Shown here piece after piece: positions 24,607 to 37,154 of a DNA stretch of 64,000 bases. This DNA is from Heterostelium multicystogenum (taxonomy: Eukaryota > Evosea > Eumycetozoa > Acytosteliales > Acytosteliaceae), in the NCBI GenBank assembly GCA_003667245.1, contig RCNN01000122.1, positions 20,354 through 84,353 on the forward strand, in the 5' to 3' direction. The position numbers were made by a program, and so were the translations under genes. The notes under the pieces were generated by a model that was not told the DNA's origin, did no database searches, and worked only from the letters and a program-made list of their open reading frames with translations. Numbering within the stretch: the first letter of the stretch is position 1; each line of letters starts with the position of its first letter.

Positions 24607-27600
24607 TTATTTTGAAGGATAAAGTGAATAACATTCAATTACATCGCTATCTTGAAGTCCAATTGTGAGTAAAGTATCGTTTGGATGTACAATGACACCT
24701 CTGTGCTTAAATATAACATTCTTCTTGGAAAGTTGGTGCTCCTGGCAGAATTTATCCATGAGAATTTGGAGTGGGAATGGGTTGGCTTGTGTGCATTTTT
24801 ATATAGCTTCCAGAGTCTTGACCAACAAGTCTAACTTCCACTTCGATGATTGGTGGTGCACCTATTGTCACTTGAATAGTTGCATGTGGACCATCTTTAT
24901 AGATTCGGGATTTTCTTCAGGAATAAGACGCTTTCCTTCATGCATAAAGTTTGCATTTGACTTTTGGAGCTGGAGACGGTCGCAGAAACGTTGCATTAAT
25001 GAATCAAATGATGTGTTTGTGCTAAGCAAATAGGGTACAGATGTGTTGTTGTAGTTGACATCAAGACGTACCAAAAGGAGATATGCCACAATCTGTGTAT
25101 CCATGTCAATACCTTGTTCAATTGGTGATTTTGTTGGATCAACCTGCTGATTAGTTGCTGAGTTGCTAAAGAGAATCTGCTTAACTTGCAAACCATGCTT
25201 CTTGAGGAATGAGTCGATCAACTTTGAGAGGAGTGTTGATTTCTTGTGTAGAGCATATATTTCTTTTTCTCCTCCCCATGATGGGACAACATGTACATGA
25301 ATAATGTCAGGAGACGATACAATAGAGAGATAAGAATCATTCTTAATCTTATTGGATCCTATATCGCTCTTGAGATCCAATATCTTTTCCAGCGAAATCG
25401 ATACGGAGATTCTTGATTTCGTAGGGTGGGGTGAGCTGTGGAAATAAGCACGTACGATATCCTCTAGAATAGTATCGTCTTGCACCTTCATGAGTACACT
25501 TTCTTGATCGAAACCTTTCACCTGAATAGTCTTCCACTTATTCTCCCAAGTGACAGTGATGATATCGTTGTCTTTGATACCAAGTTCACCTAATCTGATA
25601 TTGGGTGGGATTTGGTTGTCCTTGTGGTAGAAGCGCATGATATAAATCATTATTTTCACCATGTCCAACTTCGCCATACAAATTGTACTTGACAATGAAC
25701 ATCTTTTTCAATGTATCTAATGAAGTAGAGTTGGGAACAGTCATTGGGAAGAGCTTTTTCTTGCCAATGGAACATCAATGAAAGAGTATTACTCGAGGAC
25801 TTTAATTCAAGGCCAGCATATCTCGTTTCAGTTGGCTTCTGCTTTACAATTGGATCTTTTTGAGGCACTGGTTTCTGTGTTTGAGGTGGTGGCTGGTTGG
25901 TAAATTTAGATTTGTATTGCATATTTTGTTGTATTTGTTGTTGAAGCATTTGTTGTTGTTGCTGCTGTTGTTGCTGCTGCTGATATAATTGTTGTTGATG
26001 TAATTGTTGCTTTCCTAAACTGCTAATACTTCTAAATTTATCTTCGTCATCAGAAATGTCAATGGGTTCGGGTGAAAAGATATTTTTATCAGAGGATTCT
26101 GGTTCAACCATGGTTGCAGCATTCTTGAATGCACGCTCATTCTGTTCACTACGCAAGATAAGCTCTGTAATTCTGGTAATACGACGTCTGAGTGATTCAG
26201 AGGATGGAATTTTATCTTGAGCTGAGGCATTGGCTTCGTCATTTTGCATAGGATCATCCGATTGACCTCCAGGAGGTTTGTTGGATCTAGTGGAAGATTG
26301 AAGCTCTAGCTCGGGATCGTTAAATATCTCTACATATTTACCATAACCATACTTGTAAACACCTATCAAGAGAGATTTGTCATTTTCTTGATTCCAGTGG
26401 AATGTTGGACCACGACCAAGTACTGGTATCCTGAGATTCTTGAGTTGCTTTCCATACTTGATAACCAATTGTTTTGATTGCACGCATTTGCACCAAACGT
26501 GTCAAAATAGTCTGTACACGAGTGGAGAACGATGGGAAATCCAACTGCTGCCATATGATGTTGGGAGTGGTTTGGATACGGACACTGTTACTACAGATTT
26601 GGTAGGTATTGGTGAGTGGATTTGCATAGATAATATTGACAACATAGGTGCCATTGAATCCTGGGAAGAATATTTCCAATAATTTGATGCTGTCATTGAT
26701 TGGATAGGTTCTAACGATTTGACTCTCTTTGAATTCCTCATTGGACAAGACCAAGTAGTAGCCAGCTTCTTTGCATGGATTCTTGTTGGAGAGAACTGGC
26801 AGTTGCTTTGGTGATGCTATAGGTGAAGAGTTATGTGAATTTGTTAAACCATTGCTATTAGAGTTGGTCTCATGTGTTGAACCATTGTTATCATTTCCTT
26901 TGTTATCTAAAGGTGGTTGTTCAGCTGTTGGCTTTGTTTCTGATGATTCTGTTGTTGTGGATGTTGATTCATTATTTACAGTAGTAGTGATGGGTGGAGT
27001 TGATGTTGATGTTTCAGATGGCTCAGTTTTGGTGATCGATGCTATTGGTTGATCAGCTTTGGTTTCGGACGGTGTTGGGTTAGAGGTTGATGATTCGGTT
27101 GATGATTCAGTTGGCGCTGAGCTTGAAGTAGGTGGAGGTGGCGTAGATTTATCCCATCTAATGACAATGGATTGTGTGGTAATAAGTGGAATATTATTGT
27201 TGACTTCTCTGATGTTAAAGTAGTCCAAGTTACTGTTGGAGGTGGGTGGTGATAGTATAATTTTGCTTTCAATGTTGAATCCCATTTTGTGCCAGTTGTA
27301 GTTAGCGGTATCATCTACAAAACTGTCGAAAAAGTCTTTCATTGCAGTGGCCTGATACTTTAGACCTACTTCCAAGAATGATTCGCATATTGACTGTATC
27401 TCTGAGGGGGTCTTGTTAATGCCAGCAAGTTCCTTCTGAATCTTACGCCAACGATGGAAACCATATTTGAACATGACTCCTTTAAGCTTGTCTTTGTTGG
27501 ACTTGTTCCAGACAGGAACACTTCCTGCACCAAAGAGATTGAGTGGACCATTTCCAAGAGAGAGACTACTTGAGGAGGAATTCATTTGAATACCTGATCC

Positions 27601-30600
27601 AGACTGCTTCATACGGTTCTTTTCTTTACGTTTGCTATCAACGGTCTCAACGTCGTCGTCTGTATCTGTCTCAGCCTCATTTTCGATGTACTCTGTGTCG
27701 CTTCCATGATTATCGTCACTCGATGAGTCAGTGTCTTGCATTGCAATGATTGTCTGGCTCTTCTTCTTCTTTTCATTGCCGTGGCTCATTGACTGTAATA
27801 CCTCGGGTACAATACGCTTTCTTGTACGAGGTTTCTCAAGAAAGCATTCTCATGTTCTGAACACGGTCACGCTCTTCAGTTGTGAATTTGGTATTGAATT
27901 CAACACGCATGATCAGTTTAAGTAGATCACCTATAAACTCGACAGAAATAGAGTCATTCAGCTCATCACGCTTTGCTTGTGCCAGTGTACAGATGTCTTC
28001 AATATACTTTGAACGTGCTTCATCAGTGACAAAAACAGATCCACTGGCAAGCTTTTCCTCGAGCTGCTTTACTGTCTTGTAGTCAGGAAGAACCTTTTCC
28101 CAGAAGTTCTCATCGTCAATGTCTACATTCATATCGGTTTCAGTTGAGCAGAATGTTGCCTTTGAGAATCCAGAGAGATTGGATGGCTTGTTCTTGTTGT
28201 CAAAGCTGATGGTGGTTGATCTCTCTAAAATCTTATCAATGTCTTCATTGATCATAATCTTATCGAGCTCGGATGCTTCGTTAGCGTTCTCTGCAAAGAG
28301 ATAGGCAGCACCATACTTAAGCATTTGACTGATTTCCGATGGTGCTTCTGGGTCAATATCCTTGACCGCAGTTGTAGTTGGACTAGTAGTAGCTGCATCA
28401 TCTTTATCTTTTGACTCACCACCCGCTGATTCTGTCGATGGTTCCTCACCTTCCTTTTCCTTGTCTTTATCCTTATTTTCACTGTCTTTCTTCATTGGGT
28501 TATTTTTGGCATTGTTCAAAACAATATGGTCCAATAAAAGCTTCTTTGTGGCCACCTCAAAGAGATACTGCTCGTATGTATTTCTGGTAATAAGACGGTA
28601 AACCTTTACATTGGAGGTCTGTCCAATACGATGACATCTTGCTTGTGCCTGTAGATCACTCTGTGGGTTCCAATCGCTATCAAATAGAATAACAGTATCT
28701 GCACTGGTCAAATTGATACCGACACCACCGGATCTAGTTGAAAGGAGGAAGACGAAACGATCAGAGTCTTTCTCCATGAATCTCTCAATGCTAGCTTGAC
28801 GAACTTCACTCTTGACAGAACCATCTAAACGTTCATAAGGATACTCTCTATAGTGAAGATAGTCCTCAAGAATATTGAGGGACTCGACCATCTGACTGAA
28901 AATTAACACCTTGTGACCTTCAGCTTTCAGTCTTTGCAGCAATTTATCAACTAAAACCAACTTGGAACTTGATCTAATCAATAGTTCTGAAATTTGCTCT
29001 TCTGTCTTCAGCTTTTCCTGCCTGATAATAGTGTCCTCGGCACCTAAAATTAAAAATGGATGATTGCAAACCTTACGAATCTACATGATTGATTGAATTA
29101 TTAGTATCAAGGAGCATGCATATATATCTTTTGTTTACATACCTGTATCATGATATTTGTCAACTTTGGTAAATTTGATTTGCTCTTTACACCTCTTGAA
29201 AGGAACTCTCTGTTCTTTTCGAGAATGGCACGATAGTAGGTCTTCTGAGTAGAAGACAGCTCCACTTGAATGACGGTTTCCTCCTTGATAGGAATGGAGA
29301 GCTCGACATCTTCTTTCATTCTACGCAACAAATATGGAGATAAAAGATGGTGTAGTCTTTGCACCTGTGACTCCTCCTTCAAATCACTAAACTCTGCAAG
29401 AAACTCTGCACTGTTGTTGAATTTCTTTGAATCTAAAAAGTTTAACATTGTCCACAACTCTTTCATGTCGTTCTGTAATGGAGTACCTGTTAAGATGACG
29501 GTATGTTCAGACTGAAACAAAAGAGATTGAGTGGTAAGTATATGTTAAAGGAATCGGCAATGATAACTATAGCTTACTTTGATTGATTTTAATTTGGTCA
29601 AAACTTTAGAGTTTACATTTTTGATACGATGTCCTTCGTCGAGAACCATAATTCTCCAAGGTACTTTAACAATGTCGGCATGCTCGGTCATCACTGTTTC
29701 ATAGGTTGTCAAGAGAACCTCAAACATGTATGTCTTGTCCTGTCGTTTCCATTCATACTTCTTCAGAGTGGAACGTGCTTCCTGGGTTCCATAGAATACC
29801 AAGACACGCATATTGGTCCATTTTATGATTTCTTTGTGCCAATTTCCAAGAGTAGACAGGGGAGCTACAACCATGAAAGGACCCTTGATACCTACGGACT
29901 GACTGATATATTGGAGGAATGCAATGGTTTGGATAGTTTTACCAAGACCCATCTCATCTGCAAGAAGCGATGATCTTTCGTGGTACCAGCAGTATGATAG
30001 CCAAAGGAAACCCTCGACCTGGAACTCCTTAAGAGCGAGCTGCTCATTGAATTTAGGGACCAGATTGTTATCGAATGGTGGCATCTTTGATGGACGCTTC
30101 ACGACTTTCTTTGTACCACCACCTGTAGTCTGCAGCTCATAGTAGGCTTGGATTGCCTGCTTATCCGAGGCAGAAGACAGTGAATCCTCTGTCTCCCAAG
30201 TTGTCTTCTCATAGGGAAGACCTTTCCATTTCACAAGGTATCGTGTTTCAGTCTTTCTGGTGCCTCTAGCTTGTTTTTTGACTTCAGTCAAGATCTTCTC
30301 TACCTGTATGTTGTCCTGGTTAAAGTAGTGCAGTGGATTGGCTTCGGATTCGTCTTTGATGGCTTCGGGTATAGTTGCATTTGCTTTCTTTGTCATGAGT
30401 TGAATTCTGTTTGTAAGATTGCGCGTGCTCTCTAGCTGCGCCAGTGTCATCCATCTAACTGCTCTAAATGATTTATCTTTCAAAAGGACTAAATATCTAA
30501 CTTCTTCACTTGGTTTGTCTGGAGTTGATCCTCCATTTTCTGTTGGTTTCTGTTCGGTCTCTATTGACTTTGTCTCTGATTCGGTCTTTGTTGCTGGTGG

Positions 30601-32250
30601 GGTTGATGTACCATTTTGTTTAATTTCTTCCTTTACACTGCTGCTGCTGCTGCTTTTATCTTCACTGTCTAAGTTCATGGCCGCAGTTTCCGAGGCCTTG
30701 GAGTCTGTTGTTTCTTCTTTGATATCCACTGGATTTGAGGAGGTCGTAGTTGTTGATGTCGATGATTTTAAGATAGGTGATGATGTGGCCGATGAATTTT
30801 GTGGATTGGGTGTCGATGCTTGATTACTGTTATTCAGATACTCCTGCAGAGTATACGGCAATAAAACAAATTTTCCTTTAAATAACTTTGTTGTTAAAAT
30901 CTTTTCGACAGTCTCGTTCTTTAGTTTCGCCAAATTGCGGATGCCAGCATCGATTGATTCGTCCATCTCTTCTTCACTCATCTCTTCACTGCTTTCGCTA
31001 CTTTGCTCCTCGTCCTCTGATAATGAGTCCATGGACTCCTCGGAATGACTTGAATCTTTGTCACGGTTAGGAGCGCTGCTATCACTGTTTTCCTCCTCTT
31101 CACTTGCATAGTCTTCATCATCCTCTTCCTCCGAAGAATATAGAATCTCTTTCTTTGATTTCTTTGTCTTTTTCTTTGGCTGCTTTGCTGTGCTCTTTCT
31201 CTTTGTTGACGCTATTGTCTTTGGTTGTTGTTTCTTGGCAGGTGCCTTTTTCGACTTTGAATTAGGTGGCATATAGTCTGTATCGGAATCTGAAAAGTCA
31301 CTCCCTGTATCGTTCTTTCCATTTGAAACTGATTTCTTTGTTGATTTTGCTGTAGCAGCTTTTCCTTTGGCGACTGGAGCAGCTCTTTTTCCTTTAACAC
31401 TCCTACTGGTGGCAACACCATCTGATTCCGAATCGCTCATGTCCGAATCATCGTACTCATCGGATTGGTCTTCGTCCATATATTTTGTGTTTTTCTTCAT
31501 GCCCACCATGACCTTTACATTGACAGGTTCGTCATCAAAGTCGGCATCTGAGTCTTCATCTGTAATATCGTCATCGTCTGATTCTTCAACCAACATCTTC
31601 TTGCTATTTGATTTTTCCGCTGTTATTCTTTGCGGAGCTGTTGTTTGCCTTCTTGGCAGCTGTTTGATGTTGCTGTTGTTGCTGTTGTTGTTGCTGAGCC
31701 AGCAGTTTGGATTTGGCTCTAGTCATTGTTGTAGTACTATTTATAGGTGAAGGTTGTTCGAGCATTCTCTGTTGTGAGCGAGTGCGAGGGATCACAGCTG
31801 GTGGTGGGGCATTCATAATCGGTGATGACGTAATGGGTGAGGAGGAGTGCGGCGATGACTTGGCCTTGCCCTTAACAACGGGTGGGATGTCGTCGCTCAT
31901 TTCTTCGCCACTCTGATCAGACATTTCGACGTCAATCACTTCCTCTTTCTTCTTACTCTTTGAATTTGTCTTCTAAATTTGTCAAGCAATAAAACAGCAA
32001 TTAATTAAACCAATCCATCAACTACAAGGGTCAATTTACAAAAATTAAATAAATAAAATTCAAAATTTAAAAACAAAAAAATATGAAATGAAAATTTGCA
32101 AATTCATTTGAACAACACCAAATAAACAAACACATCCCTGCACGACGCTCCTGACAACAAACAAAATAACAGCTAATTCCAATTCAAATAATGAATGCTG
32201 TTTGTTGTGTGGTTCTTAATATTGATATAGATAGTTACCTTTGCTGTCAT
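24607..32250 (-). CDS. CHD-type chromatin remodeller with C-terminal ubiquitin-like repeats
   Basis: A Snf2-family ATPase of the chromodomain-helicase class, ~2,450 residues. Exon 1 is 12 nt of coding (32239-32250, MTAK), followed by a 266-nt intron. Next comes an acidic, Ser/Lys-rich N-terminus. Chromodomain 1 is split by a Ser/Thr/Glu-rich insert (VEKILTTKLFKGKF ... YLVLLKDKSFRAVRWMT), and chromodomain 2 reads TRYLVKWKGLPYEKTTWETE. The ATPase has DEMGLGKTIQTIAF, LDEGHRIKN, ILTGTPLQND, KVLIFSQM and CHRIGQTSNVKVYR. Introns are at 29512-29577 and 29081-29142. A SANT-like segment (KLKGVMFKYGFHRWRKIQKE) and a SLIDE-like segment (LLIGVYKYGYGKYVEIF) follow, then a poly-Gln tract (about 25930-26010). 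At the C-terminus, 24607-25720 encodes three or four ubiquitin/SUMO-like folds. Frame changes fall near 31600, 27810, 26430, 25690 and 24870. The Ubl tail is joined because one open stretch (25656-26483) contains both SLIDE and the start of the Ubl region. Confidence 0.9.
25925..26015 (-). repeat. CAG/CAA (poly-Gln) tract inside the CHD gene
   Basis: A run of Gln codons, mixed CAG and CAA on the minus strand, encodes two Gln-rich blocks between the SLIDE region and the ubiquitin-like repeats. Such tracts are common in dictyostelid nuclear proteins. Confidence 0.8.
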
Positions 32251-35200
32251 AATTTACTAATTACTTCTGCTAAATTATATATATGTGTGTGTGAATGAGT
32301 TGGAGGTATAGGTTGCCTGTATCTGTACTATATGTAATATAGCTATGTACTGAGCTGTATATGTATATGTATATATATATATAAATACTACTAAATTAGA
32401 TATTTGTTATTGTTTTAGTAGTAGTTGAAATTTGAGTGAATAAATAAAGTTGCTTTTGTATATAAATATATGTATTAAACTCTTCCAATCAAAATAGAGA
32501 AGAACAATGATGACTGGCAACTATTTACAAGATTCTTAGACTACTACTGAGTTGAGTTGATTGAAGTTGGAAGAGTTACTGAAGTATATATGACTGCTGT
32601 ATGACTTTCTGTATGTCCTCTAAACTACCTGTTCGGTCTACACTAACACCTGCAGTTAATTCAAAAAGTTGAATAGGTTAGATTTGTGAACTTTTGTCAA
32701 AATGAGAAATTCCAATAATGTATATAAATAACACAACACATTTGAACTTTTGAAATATCTATTATCTCTGTGAATGTGAACGTAAATATGAATTTGAAAG
32801 TGAATGTGCAAAGAACCGAGGCTTTGAAGTTCTTCAGTTCGATGCTGATGATGTCGCAACCAGTTTTATTTTTCTCTTTGACTTGAAATATTTGCAAATA
32901 TGTCAAAAAAACAAAAAACAACATCAACTACCAAAATAAAATATAGCTACTATTATTACTCCAACTACGACTACTACTACTGCAATATATAAATCTATCT
33001 ATAAAACTAGACTTGACTTTGTTTGTTTGAATATATTTATAGGTATTATAATATTTATAATATATATGTATATATTTAGGATATATATGTTAATGATTAT
33101 TAATTTGATGATGGTGATGATGGGTGTGTGGTGTGTTTGTTTATTTGTTGTTGTTGTTGTTATTGTTTTTAATTAATTTGTAGTGTGTAAAAAGAAAGTA
33201 GAGGTTCCAAATCCAAATGATGATTCTTGAATTCAAGTGGGGTGGATGGAGGTTGGTAAGGGTAAGGATAAGTATGGTGGTTAACTTGTTGTTGGTATTT
33301 GATTTGTTTGATTGGTCAATGTCAGCAATTTATTGTTATTGTTGTTGATGATGTTATTGTAGAGTAGTTATAATTATTGTTGGGTGTAATATTATAATTT
33401 AATTGAATATCAAGTCTTTGCATACAGAAATTTTTCAAAATTCTAGAAAAAAATAAACAATAAAAATATAGTTATATAAATTCTTATTACTTTTGTTATT
33501 TGTTAATCTGTATATGTTAATTTATGTTATGTGTTGTTTGTGTGTTTTTGTTAATGTTTGTTTGGATTCCAAAAAAGTAAAAGTGTTAGTCTTGTTGGTG
33601 GGGGCAATCTTTTATATTGTAAGAAAATTTTTAGAGCAACTTCTTCTGTTTTGCAAAAGCAAAACAAACTTTGATCTAAAAATTAATTGAATTGGTGCGT
33701 GTGATTTTGTTTATTATTGGGAGAATCAATTTGACTTGAAGGTCTGTTGGTCCTCCGTGTGGGGTGATATTTTTAAAAAAAAAAAAGTAAATATTTTTTA
33801 AAAAAAAAATTAAATAAAATAATATTTGCAGACCAGATCTAACTCCAAATGGCTCGAACCAGTGAAATAATGAATATAATATGGCGCCAAGTTTGATTTG
33901 CGACGTAATTTCGAAAAAATCCCCAAAAAACATTGGATTCAATCAAAAAATATTCTGATTATATGTTGGAATCAAGATAGTTTGAGTCACTGGTGTTTAA
34001 TTGACAGGACTGGACAAAAGATTAGTTAGGAGGTGAGTGTGGGAGGTGAAAAACGTGATGACGTGCACTTCGCTGGAGTGGAGAAATATCAGACATTTTA
34101 GTCTGAAGTCCTAAAATGATTCCATGTGATAAAAGTATAGTGGTGATGATGAGTGGACAAATAGGACTTGGAGTAACTTTAAAAAATAAGTATAACGAAT
34201 ATATGAAACTAATTTGTTCCATCGTGGAATGAATTACTGGGAAATGTAAATTCTCGAAAAGTCCAAAATTAATTATGATTTACGAATGATGTCCAAATAT
34301 CAAAATATGGTTCTTGATACAATGTTCTAAATAATCATAATGCGCCACTATATATAAAATAACCTACATTACCAAGTTTTCTTTTTCAGTATGTTGACAG
34401 TATTAATATTCTATTCACGATTATTGTTGATTGATTGATTGATTGTTAGTAAACTATGAAAGGGTAAAACTAAATATTGGGATATTTAGAATTAAATAAG
34501 AATAGGTCAAGCAAAGTAATAGTAGTAGTAGTAGTAGCAGAAAAATGGTATATATTAGTTTGTCGGTATTTATAAATATATTATATTATAATATATGTGA
34601 TATGATGAGAAATTAAAAGTCTGACTCTTTTTGGGTGAGTTTGGATTGGATGCAGCTGGATTGGTTCAAGTGTTTTAGTGTGTTAATAATTGTATTCTTT
34701 TCCAATTTTAATACAGTGTAATGTAGGAGGGAAATGTGGGGGGTGTTGTCGGTTGGTTGGATTTGAATAAATTTGTATAGATAGTTCTCTGAGGTTAATT
34801 TAAGATGGCTGGGGATATATAATTAAACGTAAATCTAGTTTGATTTTACAGATGAATATTTTAAAATCATACACAATAATTGTTATAGCTTCCTTCTAAC
34901 ACCAAAAAAAACAAGTGTTGCACATCCCCTGACCAAAAATTTGAACGAATGAAATTAACTCCTAAATGTTCAATAGGAGGACAATATATATTGATGGTTG
35001 GATTGGATGTTTTCTAATAGCTTTATGTGCATATGAACCACCCCACCCGCCATAGATCTTAAATGCAATTGTGAATTAAGAGATGAGTCTAAAACAAAGT
35101 TATGAAATGTACTTTGAAATGGAATAGAAATGAAATATTCTGGAAGTGGACTTTTCCTAAATCTGAATATTTCAAATGGAGTCCACCAATTCCTGTTGCA

Positions 35201-37154
35201 TTTGTTTGATTTGTGCTTCTGTTTGCTGCTGCTGCTTCTATTAAGAGTTCTGTTTGTTGTGAAGAAGTTTTGGTTTTTGTTTGAACTGAACTGAAATGAG
35301 GTAAGGTAGTGTTTTTGATTTGATCAAAAAACAAAGGAATAAAGCAAATTAAAGAATGATGATGGATGTACCCTTGGTTTGGGGTATTGGTGATCGTGAT
35401 CATGAACGTGAGGTATTTATTGAATTAAATAAATATATCAAAATAATTAAAATAATATCAAGTAGTTTTTTTATAGAACAGTATTATATATATAGTTATT
35501 GTTATTGTTGTAATTGTTGTTGGGGTTTGAGGTTGGTGGGTAGTGTGGATAGTAGATGGATAGAAAGTAAAGGAGGAAAGCTGAAAGTGAAATGAAAGGA
35601 AAGAAAAGGAAAAGATGTAAAGGAGGAGAGTGTTATTTTATGTACACCAATCAAGGTTGTATAGTATTCGAGCTAGCAGGAGCAGCAAGTTTTAATATTG
35701 ATTGTTTTGGGTTATTTAATATATTTGGATGGGTGTGGTGTGTGTAGTTTTGAGTGTGGTGGGTAGTGTGAGATTGATTGTTTGATATAGGTGGTATCTT
35801 GGTGGGGTAAAATCTATAGCAAATGATGAAATAGTTTGTAAGTTGGAAGATTAAGTAAATATGGAGTTTTGTTTGGTAGGTTTAGTAAAATCGAAAAAAG
35901 TGTCATTCAAACAAAGTACCATGTCCAAAGCCAACATCCAAATGCCAATCCAAAGAAAAGAAAAAAAAAGGTCCATAACAGTGCCTGATCCTGTCTTTGA
36001 ATTTCCAAGAACTCACTGAGTGATAATCATTCGTTTTGAGTGTTCCCAAAGAAAAAACTCAAAAGTAAAGAAATAAAAATGATTCTATTGATTATTATTG
36101 TTTCCATATAGAATTTCAAGGTCCAAGATGACTATTTCTGCATGTTTACATGGAGATAACAGGATCATAAACTTTGATCACCTAAACTCCATTAATTTTG
36201 AATTCTGTTGACTGATCTTTCAATTTAGAGGAACTTGATTGATTTATGGGTAGTTCCTTGTACTAAAATGATGATCAGAGGTAATGTGACAAGTATTCAT
36301 TGATTTACCTTTCAATTATAGAGTTTCGAGTTAAATGACAATACTACTGAAAATTTATTCACTTTGATCAAATATTCGTCATATATAGTAATATTAGTAT
36401 CCAAAACTGATATTGATTCTGTAGTCTTTCTAGATATAAATTTATGGCACTGAAAATATTTGTTGAGGTTGAACTAGTTAAACTAACTTTAACAAATTTA
36501 GAACATCTTTGGGTTTAATAAAGATCATTTATAAAAAAAAAAAAAAACTAATAATGCTGAAAAAAAAAAAAAAAAATAATAAATAAAATGGTTGGGGGGG
36601 GTTGTTTGATTGTGGTGGAACTAAAACAAGTCTTTTGTTATAAAAATATCACACAGTTAAAAGGTGCAAAGTAAGTTCCCCTGAAAGAAAAACAAAAAAA
36701 AAAAAAATTAAACTAAAACAAAAGGATGTCAATATTGAAAGTGACACAATCTTTTTTCTGATCCTAGATAGGATTTTCGACCAGCTCTGAATCTACAGAA
36801 AAATTATATAGTTTATTCAAAGTTCGAACAATCAATTGTTAACTGTTACCAAATAATTCACTTACAAGTAACAATCGAGGTAAGATGTTCACGAAAAATT
36901 CAGTAATTTATTTATTTTAAAAATCTGTTTTTACAAAATCCAATCTCAACGTGACGTCAGATTGTTGTTATTTGTCGGACTTGATACATACGCCACTTTA
37001 CCCAAGTCAAATAACCTTTGATAAAGATAAGGTATGATTATATATGTGTTTGAAAATACTTTTAAATAGTATATAGGTTAAATTTAATTTAGTATGTAAA
37101 GAGAGATGAGGTTTTAGATGAGTTTATTGTTGTTGTTAACCTAAAATTAAAATT
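32251..37154. other. 4.9-kb gene-poor AT-rich stretch
   Basis: No recognisable protein, tRNA or mobile element. Features seen: TA repeats (about 32274-32300, 32358-32385), GAT repeats (33105-33125), GTT repeats (33145-33165), A-tracts beside T-tracts (33772-33812), GATT repeats (34425-34445), GTA repeats (34518-34538), long A runs (36530-36580, 36690-36710), a G run (36594-36601) and a TGACGTCA palindrome at 36952-36959. Short frames (for example 33676-33942 and 34022-34222 on minus) have no family resemblance. The 5' side is upstream of the CHD gene and may be its long promoter; the 3' side follows the RRM gene. Confidence 0.5.

Noticed and set aside
30419..30823. 134-residue plus-strand frame rich in Ser, Val, Asp
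   Set aside because: It is a shadow of the Ser/Thr/Glu-rich insert of the CHD gene on the minus strand.
31367..31750. 127-residue plus-strand frame
   Set aside because: It is a shadow of the acidic N-terminus of the CHD protein; it consists mainly of Ser and Leu runs.
33676..34222. Minus-strand frames of 88 and 66 residues
   Set aside because: They are hydrophobic or Ser-rich, contain A/T homopolymers, and show no motif or intron pattern.
36952..36959. TGACGTCA palindrome resembling a CRE site
   Set aside because: It is a single 8-bp match in a gap downstream of a gene end; not distinguishable from chance.
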